DNA of 64,000 nucleotides from JABWCQ01 sp964530625. GTDB lineage: Bacteria; Electryoneota; RPQS01. Within the stretch, counting starts at the first letter, position 1. Each line of letters begins with the position of its first letter. The notes below the pieces were generated by a model. It searched no databases. It saw nothing but the letters and a program-made list of their open reading frames with translations, and was not told where the DNA came from. The DNA lies in NCBI GenBank assembly GCA_964530625.1, contig CAZHAK010000011.1:1-64000 (forward strand), read 5' to 3'. The position numbers were made by a program, and so were the translations under genes. Of the stretch, positions 44,143-53,566 are shown in pieces.

Positions 44143-45339
44143 ATGAGCCGTATTGCGACACTGAATGCGAATGAAGCGCTGACATTAGAAGAGTCTTACG
44201 CCGTCGCGCGCGGACTTTTTGAGGATCTTTCCTTCAGCTATGCCTCAAACTGGAAAGCCCAGCACGAATCACGCAAAATTGTTGGCTACCTTCCTATATA
44301 CATTCCGCGGGAAATTGTTCACGCACTCGGCATGATTCCGGTCGGATTATTCGGCGCTGGAGACAGGATTCCCGTTGTGCGCGGCGATGCCTTCTTCCAA
44401 TCCTATATCTGTCATCTCCCGCGAACCGTTATTGAAATGGCCTTGAATGGAAGCCTTGACGACTTTGATGCGTTTGTCTTCCCTGCAATTTGTGACGTCA
44501 TACGTAATCTCTCCGGGATATTTCAGTTGACGCAAAAGGGCAAGGCAGTCCGGTACCTTGATTTTCCGCAGAATTTCGACCCGGACGTCGGCGGCCCCTT
44601 CTATCGTCACGAGTTGGAACTTCTGATTTCTGAACTCAGCGAGTTAAACGGTGTGAGGCTCGATTCTGCGGCTCTAAACCGCTCTATAAAGCTCTTTAAC
44701 GAAAACCGACGTCTCGTTGCACAATTGGGAGATTTTCGCTCTGATTATCCACATAAAATATCAGCGGTCGATTATTACCTCGTCTTGAGAGCGGGTTATG
44801 CGATGCCGATTGAAGATCATAACGCATTTCTGAAACAGATATTAGAACAATTGCCCGCTGTAAATATCGAACCGGAAGACAAGATTAGAGTTGTCGTTTC
44901 GGGCGCATTTTGCGAACAGCCGCCGATCGGGTTGATTAAGACAATTGAAATTGCAGGCTGCTACATTGTAGATGATGACTTTCAGCTCGGACTCAAGTGG
45001 ATAGAGGAAGACACACCCGACGATTCAAATGATCCGCTCGGCGCACTGGTAACCGCCTATTTGACAAACAGTACGTTTTCCTCCGCCGTGTACGACGCAG
45101 ATAACCCCAAGGAAATTCGCTTACAGAAGCAAGTCAAGGCCCGCCGCGCCGACGGAGTCATCTTCTGTGCGCCGAGTTTTTGCGATCCTGCGCTGCTTGA
45201 TCGTCCTATTCTGGAAAAGGGCATGGACAAAGCTCGTGTTCGTCACGTCAGTTTTCAATACCACGAAAATCTGGGGCAATTTCACGTCGTGAAGGAACAA
45301 GCAGGGACATTTGCCGACATTATCAAACTCTGGAACTAA
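44143..45339 (+). CDS. bcrC: Benzoyl-CoA reductase (class I) subunit C (BcrC/BadD type)
   Basis: One of the two active-site subunits of ATP-dependent benzoyl-CoA reductase. Family landmarks are FEDLSFSYASNWKAQ, GYLPIYIPREIVHALGMIPVG, RGDAFFQSYICHLPR, PAICDVIRNLSGIF and YLDFPQNF. Cys residues in YICHLPR and AICDVIR match expected cluster ligands. At 398 residues it is full length. It is followed after three bases by bcrB, and the order C-B-A-D is the Thauera-type arrangement. Confidence 0.92.
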   Translation: MSRIATLNANEALTLEESYAVARGLFEDLSFSYASNWKAQHESRKIVGYLPIYIPREIVHALGMIPVGLFGAGDRIPVVRGDAFFQSYICHLPRTVIEMALNGSLDDFDAFVFPAICDVIRNLSGIFQLTQKGKAVRYLDFPQNFDPDVGGPFYRHELELLISELSELNGVRLDSAALNRSIKLFNENRRLVAQLGDFRSDYPHKISAVDYYLVLRAGYAMPIEDHNAFLKQILEQLPAVNIEPEDKIRVVVSGAFCEQPPIGLIKTIEIAGCYIVDDDFQLGLKWIEEDTPDDSNDPLGALVTAYLTNSTFSSAVYDADNPKEIRLQKQVKARRADGVIFCAPSFCDPALLDRPILEKGMDKARVRHVSFQYHENLGQFHVVKEQAGTFADIIKLWN

Positions 45340-45342
45340 CCG

Positions 45343-46632
45343 ATGACTGTTCAAAAAGAAAACAGCATGCTCAAGCAGAAGCAGATGCTCGCTGATCATT
45401 TCATGGCACTTTCACAGACGCACGCTACTGGCAGGAAAGTTTGCTACACGTTTGTGCCAGGGAATCTCACGGAGTTGATTACTGCGTTCGATATGCTTCC
45501 GGTTTATCCAGAGATAAATTCTTTGCAGTCCGGGATGCGGCAGAAATCGCGTGACTTCATCCGCGAGGCCGAAGATGTAGGCTATTCAGAAGATGTTTGT
45601 TCCTACGTCAAATGCGACATTGGTATGATGCTGCAGGGGAACATCGGCCCCACGGATCAGCAATTACCATCACCTGATATTCTGCTCTTGAGCTACACAG
45701 GTTGCTTCGTCTTCATGAAGTGGTTCGAAAATCTGCGGCACTTGTATCCAAAAGCAGAAATAGCCATGCTGCATATTCCGTACTTATCGAATGGAAAAAT
45801 TGAGCCCTCTGCGGTGCAGTATATCCGCGATCAACTCATCCGCGAGGTTATTCCGAAGTTTGAAAAAGTCGCGGGTAAAAAGCTTGATGATGCAGCGCTT
45901 GCAGAGTGTTTGGGCCACTCAGCACAAGCAGAAGATTTGCTCATTAATGTTTTTGAGTCAGCCCAACACTGCCCGTCACCCATAGACGCATATTTTGGCG
46001 GAGTGTATTATATCGGTCCGATTTTTACGTCGTTTCGCGGATCAAAGGCGTGCGTCGAATACTACGAAGAACTCTGGAAGGAAGTACAGTACCGGATTGA
46101 AAACAAACTTGGCCCGATTACTCCCGAAGGAGCAATGACAAACGAAAAGTATCGACTCGTAGTCGAAGGTCCGCCAAATTGGACGCACTTCCGAGATTTT
46201 TGGAAACTTTTCTATGATCATGGCGCAGTGTTTGTCGGGTCGACGTACACTCGTGTAGGGGGAGTGTATGACTACGGCTTTCGCCATTCGCCTGTCGATC
46301 CCCTAGGAAGTTTGGCTGAATACTGCTTGGGGTGCTACACAAATCGAAACCTCCCGCAACGGGTTGAACTAATTGAGAAGTTTATTGATGATTGCGACGC
46401 AGACGGATTAGTCATCAACTCGATCAAGAGTTGCAATTCTTTCTCCGCAGGGCAGCTGGCTATGATGCGGGACATCGAGGAACGCCGTGGCATACCCGTT
46501 GGCTTCATCGAAACCGATCTCGTTGATCCACGCTATTACTCATACTCAAACATAAAGAACCGGCTCGACTCTTTTTTCCAAATGCTTGAACAGCGCAAAG
46601 AACTACGCACCAGAAAGGCGGTGACCTCATGA
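45343..46632 (+). CDS. bcrB: Benzoyl-CoA reductase subunit B (BcrB/BadE type)
   Basis: Second active-site subunit of the dearomatising enzyme. Landmarks are RKVCYTFVPGNLTELITAFDMLPVYPE, AEDVGYSEDVCSYVKCDIG, LLLSYTGCFVFMKWFENL near 115, and INSIKSCNSFSAGQLAMM near 360. The cysteines in DVCSY and IKSC are expected [4Fe-4S] ligands. At 429 residues it is full length. It overlaps bcrA by four bases. Confidence 0.93.
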   Translation: MTVQKENSMLKQKQMLADHFMALSQTHATGRKVCYTFVPGNLTELITAFDMLPVYPEINSLQSGMRQKSRDFIREAEDVGYSEDVCSYVKCDIGMMLQGNIGPTDQQLPSPDILLLSYTGCFVFMKWFENLRHLYPKAEIAMLHIPYLSNGKIEPSAVQYIRDQLIREVIPKFEKVAGKKLDDAALAECLGHSAQAEDLLINVFESAQHCPSPIDAYFGGVYYIGPIFTSFRGSKACVEYYEELWKEVQYRIENKLGPITPEGAMTNEKYRLVVEGPPNWTHFRDFWKLFYDHGAVFVGSTYTRVGGVYDYGFRHSPVDPLGSLAEYCLGCYTNRNLPQRVELIEKFIDDCDADGLVINSIKSCNSFSAGQLAMMRDIEERRGIPVGFIETDLVDPRYYSYSNIKNRLDSFFQMLEQRKELRTRKAVTS

Positions 46633-47912
46633 CGGTCTTTCTGGGTATTGACCTTGGCTCGACGACATCCAAGGCGATTGTTGTGGATGATAAAGGCCAG
46701 ATAATCGGGCGCGGCATTACCAATACGAGATCAGACTACAACGTTGCCGCTGACATCGCCCGCATGGATGCGGAGTTTAACTCGCGCTTTACGCTGTTGA
46801 GGCGTAGATTGGCCACAGAATATGGGGACCATAAGAAGTGGGATGCTGTTTTTGAGGAACTTGATAACCGATTTCACTATCTCCAGTTCGAGAAGCGCAA
46901 TGAAAGTTTAGCTGCCGTTATGCTGAGCACCGCCGAAGCGCTGGATGAGAGCGGAAGTCTTATCCTGCGATTGAATACCGTGCTGCCAAAGGTAAAAGAG
47001 ACCGTTCGCGCTCGCTTTTTCAACGGCGAGGTGAGCAGCACGTCGCAATTTTTTCGTGACCTTTTTAGCGCGGCCTTCATGAAGCTTATAGAGAAGTTTG
47101 ATCGAGGCACATTTGACAAGTTGGTATCCGTGTATGACCGTTCAATAAACCCAGTTGAAAATCAGGTCGTCCGCTTCGATTTCACGGAACTCGTTGAGCA
47201 AGCGCTCGAAATGCTGTCGGACGAGCATGCGCAGTTGAGACCGCTAATCAATATCCATCTCAAAGAAGTCGGAGCCTTGCCGCTCGACCCCGCGGATTAT
47301 GTTGGCACAGGATACGGTCGCCAATTACTGCCGTTTGAGCAAAAGCACATCAAATCTGAAATTCTCTGTCATGCGCTCGGCGCACATAGCTACTTTCCGA
47401 ATACGCGCACGGTGTTGGATATTGGAGGACAGGATACGAAAGCAATTCAAGTTGACGAGCACGGATTGGTCACGAGCTTCCAGATGAACGATCGATGTGC
47501 TGCGGGCTGTGGCCGCTATCTTGGATATATTGCGGACGAAATGAGCATGAGCGTGAGCGATCTTGGCCCGCTGGCCATGTCTGCAGACCGCGAAACAAAT
47601 ATCTGCAGCACTTGTACCGTATTTGCCGGAGCGGAATTACGTGAACATCTCAATTTAGGAGAGCGAAAAGAGAATGTGCTCGCGGGACTGCATTTGGCCA
47701 TCGTTCAGCGCGCCTTTGCGTTGCTTGCCCGCTCCGGCGGAGCGAGGAATGAATTCACATTTACTGGCGGTGTAGCCAGAAATCAGGCTGTGGTGAAGTA
47801 CGTCTCCAACATGACCAGAACGAATTACGGTGATATAAGAATAAATATTCATACCGATTCAATTTTCATGGGTGCGCTGGGTGCTGCAAATTTCTGTCTG
47901 AGGAGGCAATAG
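46629..47912 (+). CDS. bcrA: Benzoyl-CoA reductase ATPase subunit A (BcrA/BadF type)
   Basis: Electron-activating ATPase subunit of the ASKHA fold. The phosphate-1 motif is LGIDLGSTTSKA and phosphate-2 is VLDIGGQDTKA. Cluster-binding cysteines lie in NDRCAAGCGRYLG and NICSTCTVFAG. A segment of about 120 residues between the two halves (near 100-230) distinguishes BcrA from the shorter BcrD. At 427 residues it is full length. With BcrD it should form the ATPase module that drives electrons into BcrCB. Confidence 0.93.
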   Translation: MTVFLGIDLGSTTSKAIVVDDKGQIIGRGITNTRSDYNVAADIARMDAEFNSRFTLLRRRLATEYGDHKKWDAVFEELDNRFHYLQFEKRNESLAAVMLSTAEALDESGSLILRLNTVLPKVKETVRARFFNGEVSSTSQFFRDLFSAAFMKLIEKFDRGTFDKLVSVYDRSINPVENQVVRFDFTELVEQALEMLSDEHAQLRPLINIHLKEVGALPLDPADYVGTGYGRQLLPFEQKHIKSEILCHALGAHSYFPNTRTVLDIGGQDTKAIQVDEHGLVTSFQMNDRCAAGCGRYLGYIADEMSMSVSDLGPLAMSADRETNICSTCTVFAGAELREHLNLGERKENVLAGLHLAIVQRAFALLARSGGARNEFTFTGGVARNQAVVKYVSNMTRTNYGDIRINIHTDSIFMGALGAANFCLRRQ

Positions 47913-47919
47913 AAGATAT

Positions 47920-48738
47920 ATGAATTACACTCTTGGTATAGATGTGGGCAGCAGCTTCATCAAGCTCGCGTTGGTTGAATATGGGCAGCATCCGCGCGTT
48001 ATTGAAGTCGTCAACGAGAAAATCAGAAAGCGCAATCCTACGCACGTAATCGACCGGCTTGTTGCCGAATTGTTAGAGCGTCACTCACTTGTCTATGAAG
48101 ATCTAATCTACGTTGCATCCACAGGTGAAGGAGAGCTTGTTCCACGTCGGCGCGGCCATTTCTACAGTATGACCACTCATGCGCGTGGCGCCTGGCACTA
48201 TCATCCTGAGATCCGCTCTGTCGTCGACCTTGGTGCCCTCTTCAGCCGCGTGATCGCACTAGAAAAAGGCGCGCGGGTTCTGAACTACACTATGACGGGT
48301 CAGTGCGCATCTGGATCAGGCCAATTCCTCGAGAACATCTCGCGCTATCTCGGAATGACCCTTGAAGAGATTGGCCCGCTTTCCCTAAAATCAAAGGAAC
48401 CGGCGATATCGAGCGGCATCTGCGCGGTGTTGGCCGAAACCGACGTGATCAACATGGTATCGCAGGGAGTTCCGACTCCTGACATTATAAAGGGAATTCA
48501 TGTTTCAATTGCGCGCAGGATTGTACGGCTTATGCGCAAGTTAAAGATCGAATCTCCTGTCGGTTTGACCGGCGGAATGGCTCAAGATGTAGGACTCGTC
48601 GTGGCCATCAAGGAACTTCTCGCCGAGAGTGAAATGGACCTTGAAGTTTTTCCCGTTCAGAATTGCGAGTCCGTCGGCGCCGTGGGTGCCGCCATATGGG
48701 GAGGATATCGTCACTTCAAACTTCTGGAAGCCGCATGA
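47920..48738 (+). CDS. bcrD: Benzoyl-CoA reductase ATPase subunit D (BcrD/BadG type)
   Basis: Second ATPase subunit. The ASKHA motif is LGIDVGSSFIKLALVEYG. The bridging cluster Cys are in TGQCASGSGQF and SGICAVLAE, and GLTGGMAQDVGL and GAVGAAIWGGY close the nucleotide site. At 272 residues it is shorter than BcrA, as expected. The stop overlaps the ATG of the acyl-CoA ligase (ATGA). Confidence 0.92.
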   Translation: MNYTLGIDVGSSFIKLALVEYGQHPRVIEVVNEKIRKRNPTHVIDRLVAELLERHSLVYEDLIYVASTGEGELVPRRRGHFYSMTTHARGAWHYHPEIRSVVDLGALFSRVIALEKGARVLNYTMTGQCASGSGQFLENISRYLGMTLEEIGPLSLKSKEPAISSGICAVLAETDVINMVSQGVPTPDIIKGIHVSIARRIVRLMRKLKIESPVGLTGGMAQDVGLVVAIKELLAESEMDLEVFPVQNCESVGAVGAAIWGGYRHFKLLEAA

Positions 48739-50465
48739 ATTCAGTTGGAATTATCAGGTCTGATTCGCAGCTCGCAGACTATCCCCGAAATCTTGCGGCC
48801 ATGCTGAATGGAAACGCCGCGAAGTTTGGCGAGCGTCCTGTCTTGCGGCAGCTTGAAGGTGGTGAATATGATTCACTTTCATGGTCGCAGTTTTGCCGCG
48901 AAATCCGCACCATACAGAATTCTTTGATCAAGCGCGGCTTGGAGCCGGGAGATCGCGTGGCCATCGTCTCCAGAAATCGCAAGGAGATGTTGGAACTGGA
49001 ACTCGCAGTGATGTCGCTTGGCGCCGCCGCTGTTCCGATCTTTCCGGCCTATACTCCTGAGCAGACAGGTGCAATGGTGAGGTTCTGCGAGCCAAAGATG
49101 GTGGTGGCAGCGGAGCAACTTCATTTCGGGAAGATAGGAAACCCGAACGAGTTTCAGACCGTCATCCACATGGATCCAATCAAGCAATCTGCGGCCAATA
49201 TTATCCCGTTTCGGGATATGCTGTCTACGCAGACAAACGGTGAGATACTCGGTGGCGAAGTTGACGCCGACACTGTTTGCCTTATGATGTACACGTCCGG
49301 CACAATGGGAAAACCCAAGTGTGTGCAACTGACGCACCGTTGCATTCTTTCGCAGCAAGCGGCGGGAAAATCACTTTGGCCTGTTATTGAAGAGGACCGA
49401 TTCCTGACCTATCTCCCGTGGCATCACAGTTACGGTGGTATCTTTGAGAAGTATACTGCCTTGGCCAACGGAGCGTGCATGGCACTCGAGAGTGGATATG
49501 GCAAAGACTTGGAGCTGCTGTTTGAGAATTGGCGAAAGATTCGTCCGACGGTTTTCTTTAGCGTACCCATGATTTATCAGGCAATGGTGACACGCGCAAG
49601 ACAGGACAAGAGGATTGCAGAGTTGTTGTTTCACGAAGATTTGCGATTTGTGTTTACTGCTGCTGCACCATTGCCCAAGTCTGTTTCGGACGATTTTGAT
49701 CGCTGTGGTATAACCGTCTTGGAAGGTTGGGGGTTGACAGAAACTTCTCCCTGCTGCACAGTGACTCGGCCCGGAATGCAACGAAATCCCGGAGTGGTTG
49801 GATGGCCAATTCCCGGCGTTGAATTGATGTTTGCGCAGGACGGCGAAATTCTGGTTAAGGGTCCCAACGTGATGAAAGGTTATTTTCAAAATCCCGAGGC
49901 AACGGATTTGGTCTTTACCGCTGACGGCTGGTTTAAGACCGGCGACGTCGGCGAGATGACAGAAGAGGGCGTGCGACTGATCTCGCGTAAGGACAGGATT
50001 TTTAAGCTAAGCAATGCCGAGAAAGTCATTCCCTCGGAAATAGAGAATATGATCACAAGGGAATGCCCGTATCTTGCATGGGCATTTGTTACGGGCAGCG
50101 GGAAGTCGCGACCCGTCGCAATTCTCTTTCCGAATCGCGCCATGTTTACCCGCGTTCCGGAAGACGCGCGCTTGCCCGTCGCCTGTAGTTGCCCGCGCGA
50201 CGCGGAGGAACTTGCGCACTGTCTGGGGCATTGTCTCATGCAAGTGAACCGGGGACTGGACGAAGAATATTGCCGTATGTCCAGCGTGATGCTGGTTGAC
50301 CACGAGCTCTCTATTGAGACCGAGGAGTTGACGCCATCAATGAAACTGGCTCCAAATGTCGTTGGACGTGCCTTCAAAGCGCATATCGAGTATCTGCACG
50401 GCGCCGAAACGGGCGAGTCATCGGGCTTTGACGAGGCCGTCTACATCATCCGACTGGACGAATAA
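48735..50465 (+). CDS. AMP-forming acyl-CoA ligase
   Basis: Adenylates a carboxylic acid and transfers it to CoA. Motifs are MMYTSGTMGKPK (P-loop), GWGLTETSP, GWFKTGDVG and SNAEKVIPSEIEN (hinge and catalytic segment). At 576 residues with these spacings it resembles the long-chain FadD15-type group more than classical benzoate-CoA ligases. The operon context suggests a benzoate, 4-hydroxybenzoate or alicyclic acid substrate, which sequence alone cannot settle. The open frame begins at 48663, but ATG 48735 overlaps the bcrD stop and is preferred. Confidence 0.88.
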   Translation: MNSVGIIRSDSQLADYPRNLAAMLNGNAAKFGERPVLRQLEGGEYDSLSWSQFCREIRTIQNSLIKRGLEPGDRVAIVSRNRKEMLELELAVMSLGAAAVPIFPAYTPEQTGAMVRFCEPKMVVAAEQLHFGKIGNPNEFQTVIHMDPIKQSAANIIPFRDMLSTQTNGEILGGEVDADTVCLMMYTSGTMGKPKCVQLTHRCILSQQAAGKSLWPVIEEDRFLTYLPWHHSYGGIFEKYTALANGACMALESGYGKDLELLFENWRKIRPTVFFSVPMIYQAMVTRARQDKRIAELLFHEDLRFVFTAAAPLPKSVSDDFDRCGITVLEGWGLTETSPCCTVTRPGMQRNPGVVGWPIPGVELMFAQDGEILVKGPNVMKGYFQNPEATDLVFTADGWFKTGDVGEMTEEGVRLISRKDRIFKLSNAEKVIPSEIENMITRECPYLAWAFVTGSGKSRPVAILFPNRAMFTRVPEDARLPVACSCPRDAEELAHCLGHCLMQVNRGLDEEYCRMSSVMLVDHELSIETEELTPSMKLAPNVVGRAFKAHIEYLHGAETGESSGFDEAVYIIRLDE

Positions 50466-51664
50466 TGCCGCATCTGCGTTCACAGGACAGTATGAAAGAT
50501 CTTATGAAGATCTATTTCGGAGATCTCAAGTCGCCATTGGCATGGTGCACCAGCGCCGGCCCTGCCGAGATTCTAAGAGCGCTCGGATTTCGCGTTTATT
50601 TTCCTGAAAATCATGGTGCGCAGCTCGGCGCATCACGGTCTGCGCAAAAATACATTCCGCGAGCGAACAACATTGGCTATTCCAGCGACATTTGTTCATA
50701 TTTGACATCGGATATTGGAGCATGGCTCGCAAAGGAGACTCCCTTGACAGCCGCCTACGGCCTGCCTTCCGTGCCCAAACCGGACATCATCGTTTTCAAT
50801 ACAAATCAGTGTCGCGAAGTCGCCGACTGGTTCAACTTCTTTGGGCGCGAATTCGCCTGTCCCGTTGTCGGAATTTTTCCTCCCCGTCATCTTGACGAGA
50901 TTACTTCAGACGCAGTGGAAAATGTCGTCGCGCAGTTTCGCAACTTGATTAAAGTCGGTGAGGACGTCATCGGCAAGAAAATGGACACTGCTAGTCTAAC
51001 CGAGACCGTTAAGCTCAGCCGCGAAGGGTCCACTCTATGGAAGAAAACGCTTGACACAGCTCGCACGAAGCCATCCCCGCTGACTTTTTTTGACGGAAGT
51101 ATTCTGATGGCGCCTATCGTGGTACTTCGCGGGACCCAGGAATGTGTGGATTTCTATCGAGCGGCTTTAACTGAGCTGCAGGACTTGGCTAAAGACAAGA
51201 AGGCCGCAGTTGAAGGAGAATCTGTAAGGCTTTATTGGGAAGGTATGCCAATTTGGGGAAGGCTCCGATCACTCTCCGAGCTCTTCGCAAAGCATCATGC
51301 AGCAGTCGTCGCGTCCACATATTGTAATAGCTGGATATTCGATGATTTCGACGACCAGAATCCCTTGGAATCCACGGCCCTCGCTTATACTCAGATCTTT
51401 ATCAATCGCGGGGAACGTTCTAAGCAAAAGTACCTCGAAAAGATGATTACGGATTTTTCGATTGATGGCGTTGTCTTTCACGACGCCAAGACTTGTTTTA
51501 ACAATTCAAATAGCCGCTTCGGCTTGCCTCAAAGACTGCGGAAAGACGCAGGTGTGAATACGTTGACGATCGACGGTGACTTAAACGACCTGCGCTTCTT
51601 TTCTGACGGGCGAGCGCGCACAAATATTGAAACATTTATTGAGCAGCTCGCGCCGCGAGTCTAA
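50465..51664 (+). CDS. Second HgdB/BcrB-like 2-hydroxyacyl-CoA dehydratase-family subunit
   Basis: 399 residues, related to BcrB: CTSAGPAEILRALGFRVYFPENHGA, NNIGYSSDICSYLTSDIG, NTNQCREVADWFNFF and FHDAKTCFNNSNS. Candidate cluster cysteines are in WCTS, DICS and KTCF. Only one such subunit is encoded here, unlike the two-subunit BcrCB. An activator ATPase gene follows two genes later. It may be a single-type dehydratase, a double-cubane-like reductase, or an accessory to the benzoyl-CoA pathway. The ATG at 50465 shares a base with the ligase stop; ATG 50492 with AGGA upstream is an alternative. Confidence 0.82.
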   Translation: MPHLRSQDSMKDLMKIYFGDLKSPLAWCTSAGPAEILRALGFRVYFPENHGAQLGASRSAQKYIPRANNIGYSSDICSYLTSDIGAWLAKETPLTAAYGLPSVPKPDIIVFNTNQCREVADWFNFFGREFACPVVGIFPPRHLDEITSDAVENVVAQFRNLIKVGEDVIGKKMDTASLTETVKLSREGSTLWKKTLDTARTKPSPLTFFDGSILMAPIVVLRGTQECVDFYRAALTELQDLAKDKKAAVEGESVRLYWEGMPIWGRLRSLSELFAKHHAAVVASTYCNSWIFDDFDDQNPLESTALAYTQIFINRGERSKQKYLEKMITDFSIDGVVFHDAKTCFNNSNSRFGLPQRLRKDAGVNTLTIDGDLNDLRFFSDGRARTNIETFIEQLAPRV

Positions 51665-51692
51665 CAGAACCAATTACAGAGCTTAGGGATTG

Positions 51693-52652
51693 ATGGTGGA
51701 TAATTCCAATGGCAACGGCCAACTTCGTGTAGGCGTGGTAGGGATGGGGCCGGTAGGTTGCATTCTCGCGGCCCACTTGATTCAAGCGGGCGCCTATGTC
51801 GTGCCCTGTGATGTACTGATCGACCGGATCGACGCACTGCGGAAGCACGGCATCCGGCTTGCCTCCACCTTTGACATGCATACTCCCGTGACAGAGGCTT
51901 GCTATTCTCCTCAAGAACTTGAGATGTACGACCTTGACGTTATAGTTATCGCTGTGAAGACACCCTATCTGGAAAGAGTACTTGAGCAACTCAACAAAAT
52001 AAAGTCACAGAAGTTCCAAGTTATTTGCGCGCAAAATGGGATTGACAATGAGCTCGAGGTCGCCAAGGTATTTGGTGACGCTCGGACCATGCGGATGGTC
52101 GTCAATTTTGCCGGCAACATGAGCAACCAGCATACTGTGCACGCCAGTTTCTTCAATCCTCCCAATTATGTCGCTCCTATTCTGCTAAACGGCGGCGGAC
52201 AGATCACAGAACGATTTGTTGTCGCACTGAATAAAACAGGACTTTCTATTGAAATTCCTGAAGATATTCAAGACCATGTTTGGGAAAAAGCAATTCTTAA
52301 TGCGGCACTGAGCGCAGTCTGCGCGATCTCCCGACGGACGATGAAGGATGTTATGGATTTTTCCATGACGTTCGACCTCGTGGAGGCGATCATTGATGAA
52401 TCTGTCCGTGTGGCGGAGAACGAGGGCATTGATCTTGGCAAGAAGTTCAGAAGATATTCTATCCGGTACCTGAAGAATGCTGGACATCACCGACCCTCAA
52501 TGCTTGTGGACTTGGAAGTTGGTCATCCAACGGAGATCGACTACTTGAATGGACGGATTGTCGAATATGGCAGGAAACACTGTGTTCCAACTCCGCTCAA
52601 CCAGTCTGTGGCGGCTCTTGTGCACCTTTTGCAGGACTCGACACACTCATGA
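51693..52652 (+). CDS. Ketopantoate-reductase-family (PanE/ApbA) oxidoreductase
   Basis: The NAD(P)-binding motif VGVVGMGPVGCILAAHL starts near residue 13. The segment VWEKAILNAALSAVCAI contains the family's catalytic Lys, and the C-terminal domain has HHRPSMLVDLEVGHPTEIDYLNG, typical of PanE. Located between the HgdB-like gene and its activator, it more likely acts on a 2-keto or 2-hydroxy acid (or CoA ester) related to that module than on pantoate. ATG 51693 with AGGGAT upstream is preferred to the TTG at 51690. Confidence 0.85.
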   Translation: MVDNSNGNGQLRVGVVGMGPVGCILAAHLIQAGAYVVPCDVLIDRIDALRKHGIRLASTFDMHTPVTEACYSPQELEMYDLDVIVIAVKTPYLERVLEQLNKIKSQKFQVICAQNGIDNELEVAKVFGDARTMRMVVNFAGNMSNQHTVHASFFNPPNYVAPILLNGGGQITERFVVALNKTGLSIEIPEDIQDHVWEKAILNAALSAVCAISRRTMKDVMDFSMTFDLVEAIIDESVRVAENEGIDLGKKFRRYSIRYLKNAGHHRPSMLVDLEVGHPTEIDYLNGRIVEYGRKHCVPTPLNQSVAALVHLLQDSTHS

Positions 52653-52688
52653 GTGACCCGGTGATTGGCTCACATTGAAGGTGGCGAA

Positions 52689-53447
52689 ATGAAAACGCTT
52701 GGGGTGGATATTGGCTCGCATTACACGAAATTCGCTGTTGTCGATGACTCGCTCTCGCTCATTCATACGGCGCTTGTCCCAACCTTGTTTCGCCGACGAG
52801 ATACGCTCAATGAAACGTTGAACAATATCCGCAAGAAGTATCAAATAGAAGCACAATGCGCTACCGGCTACGGAAGGGATTCCACTGACATAGACCTCAA
52901 GAAGCCGGAACTAATCTGCGCTTCAATCGGTGTATCAGCACGCTACCCACTCCTCAAAATCCTGGTCGACATAGGCGGCGAAGACATCAAGGTGATCGAG
53001 AGTGGATCAGGCGGCAACGTGGAGAGATTTTACATGAATGACAAGTGCTCTGCGGGCACCGGCGCATTCATCGCAGAGATTGCCGAAAAAGCCGAGCTTG
53101 AAATCAGTGACATGAGTAACCTTGCCAGAGAATCATCGACCGACCGCATTATGAACAGTTTTTGCACAGTCTTTGCGAAGACCGAGATTCTGTCCTGGAA
53201 ATTCGACGGAGTAAGCGCGTCAGACATGGCGCGTGGTATCTACCTGTCAGTTGTGGATAGAGTCTGCAAGATACCTATGCGCGATGACTTGCCTGTTTTT
53301 CTCTGTGGGGGAGTAGCGGCTCACCACGCGTATCTGGCAACTCTATTGTCGCAGCGGATCGGCAGCGATGTGCAGATTACGTCCGATCCCCAATTCATGG
53401 TTGCGTACGGTGCGGCGCTCGCTGCACGGCAATCGGCGATTCATTGA
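52689..53447 (+). CDS. CoA-substrate dehydratase activator ATPase (HgdC/BcrAD family)
   Basis: A 252-residue ASKHA ATPase: LGVDIGSHYTKFAVVDD at the N-terminus and LVDIGGEDIKVIE near 97. It has one Cys each in NDKCSAGTGAF (C120) and NSFCTVFAK (C159), the pair that holds a bridging [4Fe-4S] cluster in homodimeric activators. Being short and having one Cys per motif, it resembles HgdC/HadI rather than BcrA. It presumably activates the HgdB-like protein at 50465. GAAGGTGG precedes ATG 52689, so this start is preferred to the one at 52665. Confidence 0.88.
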   Translation: MKTLGVDIGSHYTKFAVVDDSLSLIHTALVPTLFRRRDTLNETLNNIRKKYQIEAQCATGYGRDSTDIDLKKPELICASIGVSARYPLLKILVDIGGEDIKVIESGSGGNVERFYMNDKCSAGTGAFIAEIAEKAELEISDMSNLARESSTDRIMNSFCTVFAKTEILSWKFDGVSASDMARGIYLSVVDRVCKIPMRDDLPVFLCGGVAAHHAYLATLLSQRIGSDVQITSDPQFMVAYGAALAARQSAIH

Positions 53448-53566
53448 GTGCTGAGCCTCCCGTGAATCAGAAAGCTCAAACGATTCCGTGCTTGCAAATG
53501 AAATTCTTCACAAGCCACTTGCAATGAGACGCTATCTACTTTCGGACTTCCCCTAAGAACAAGATT

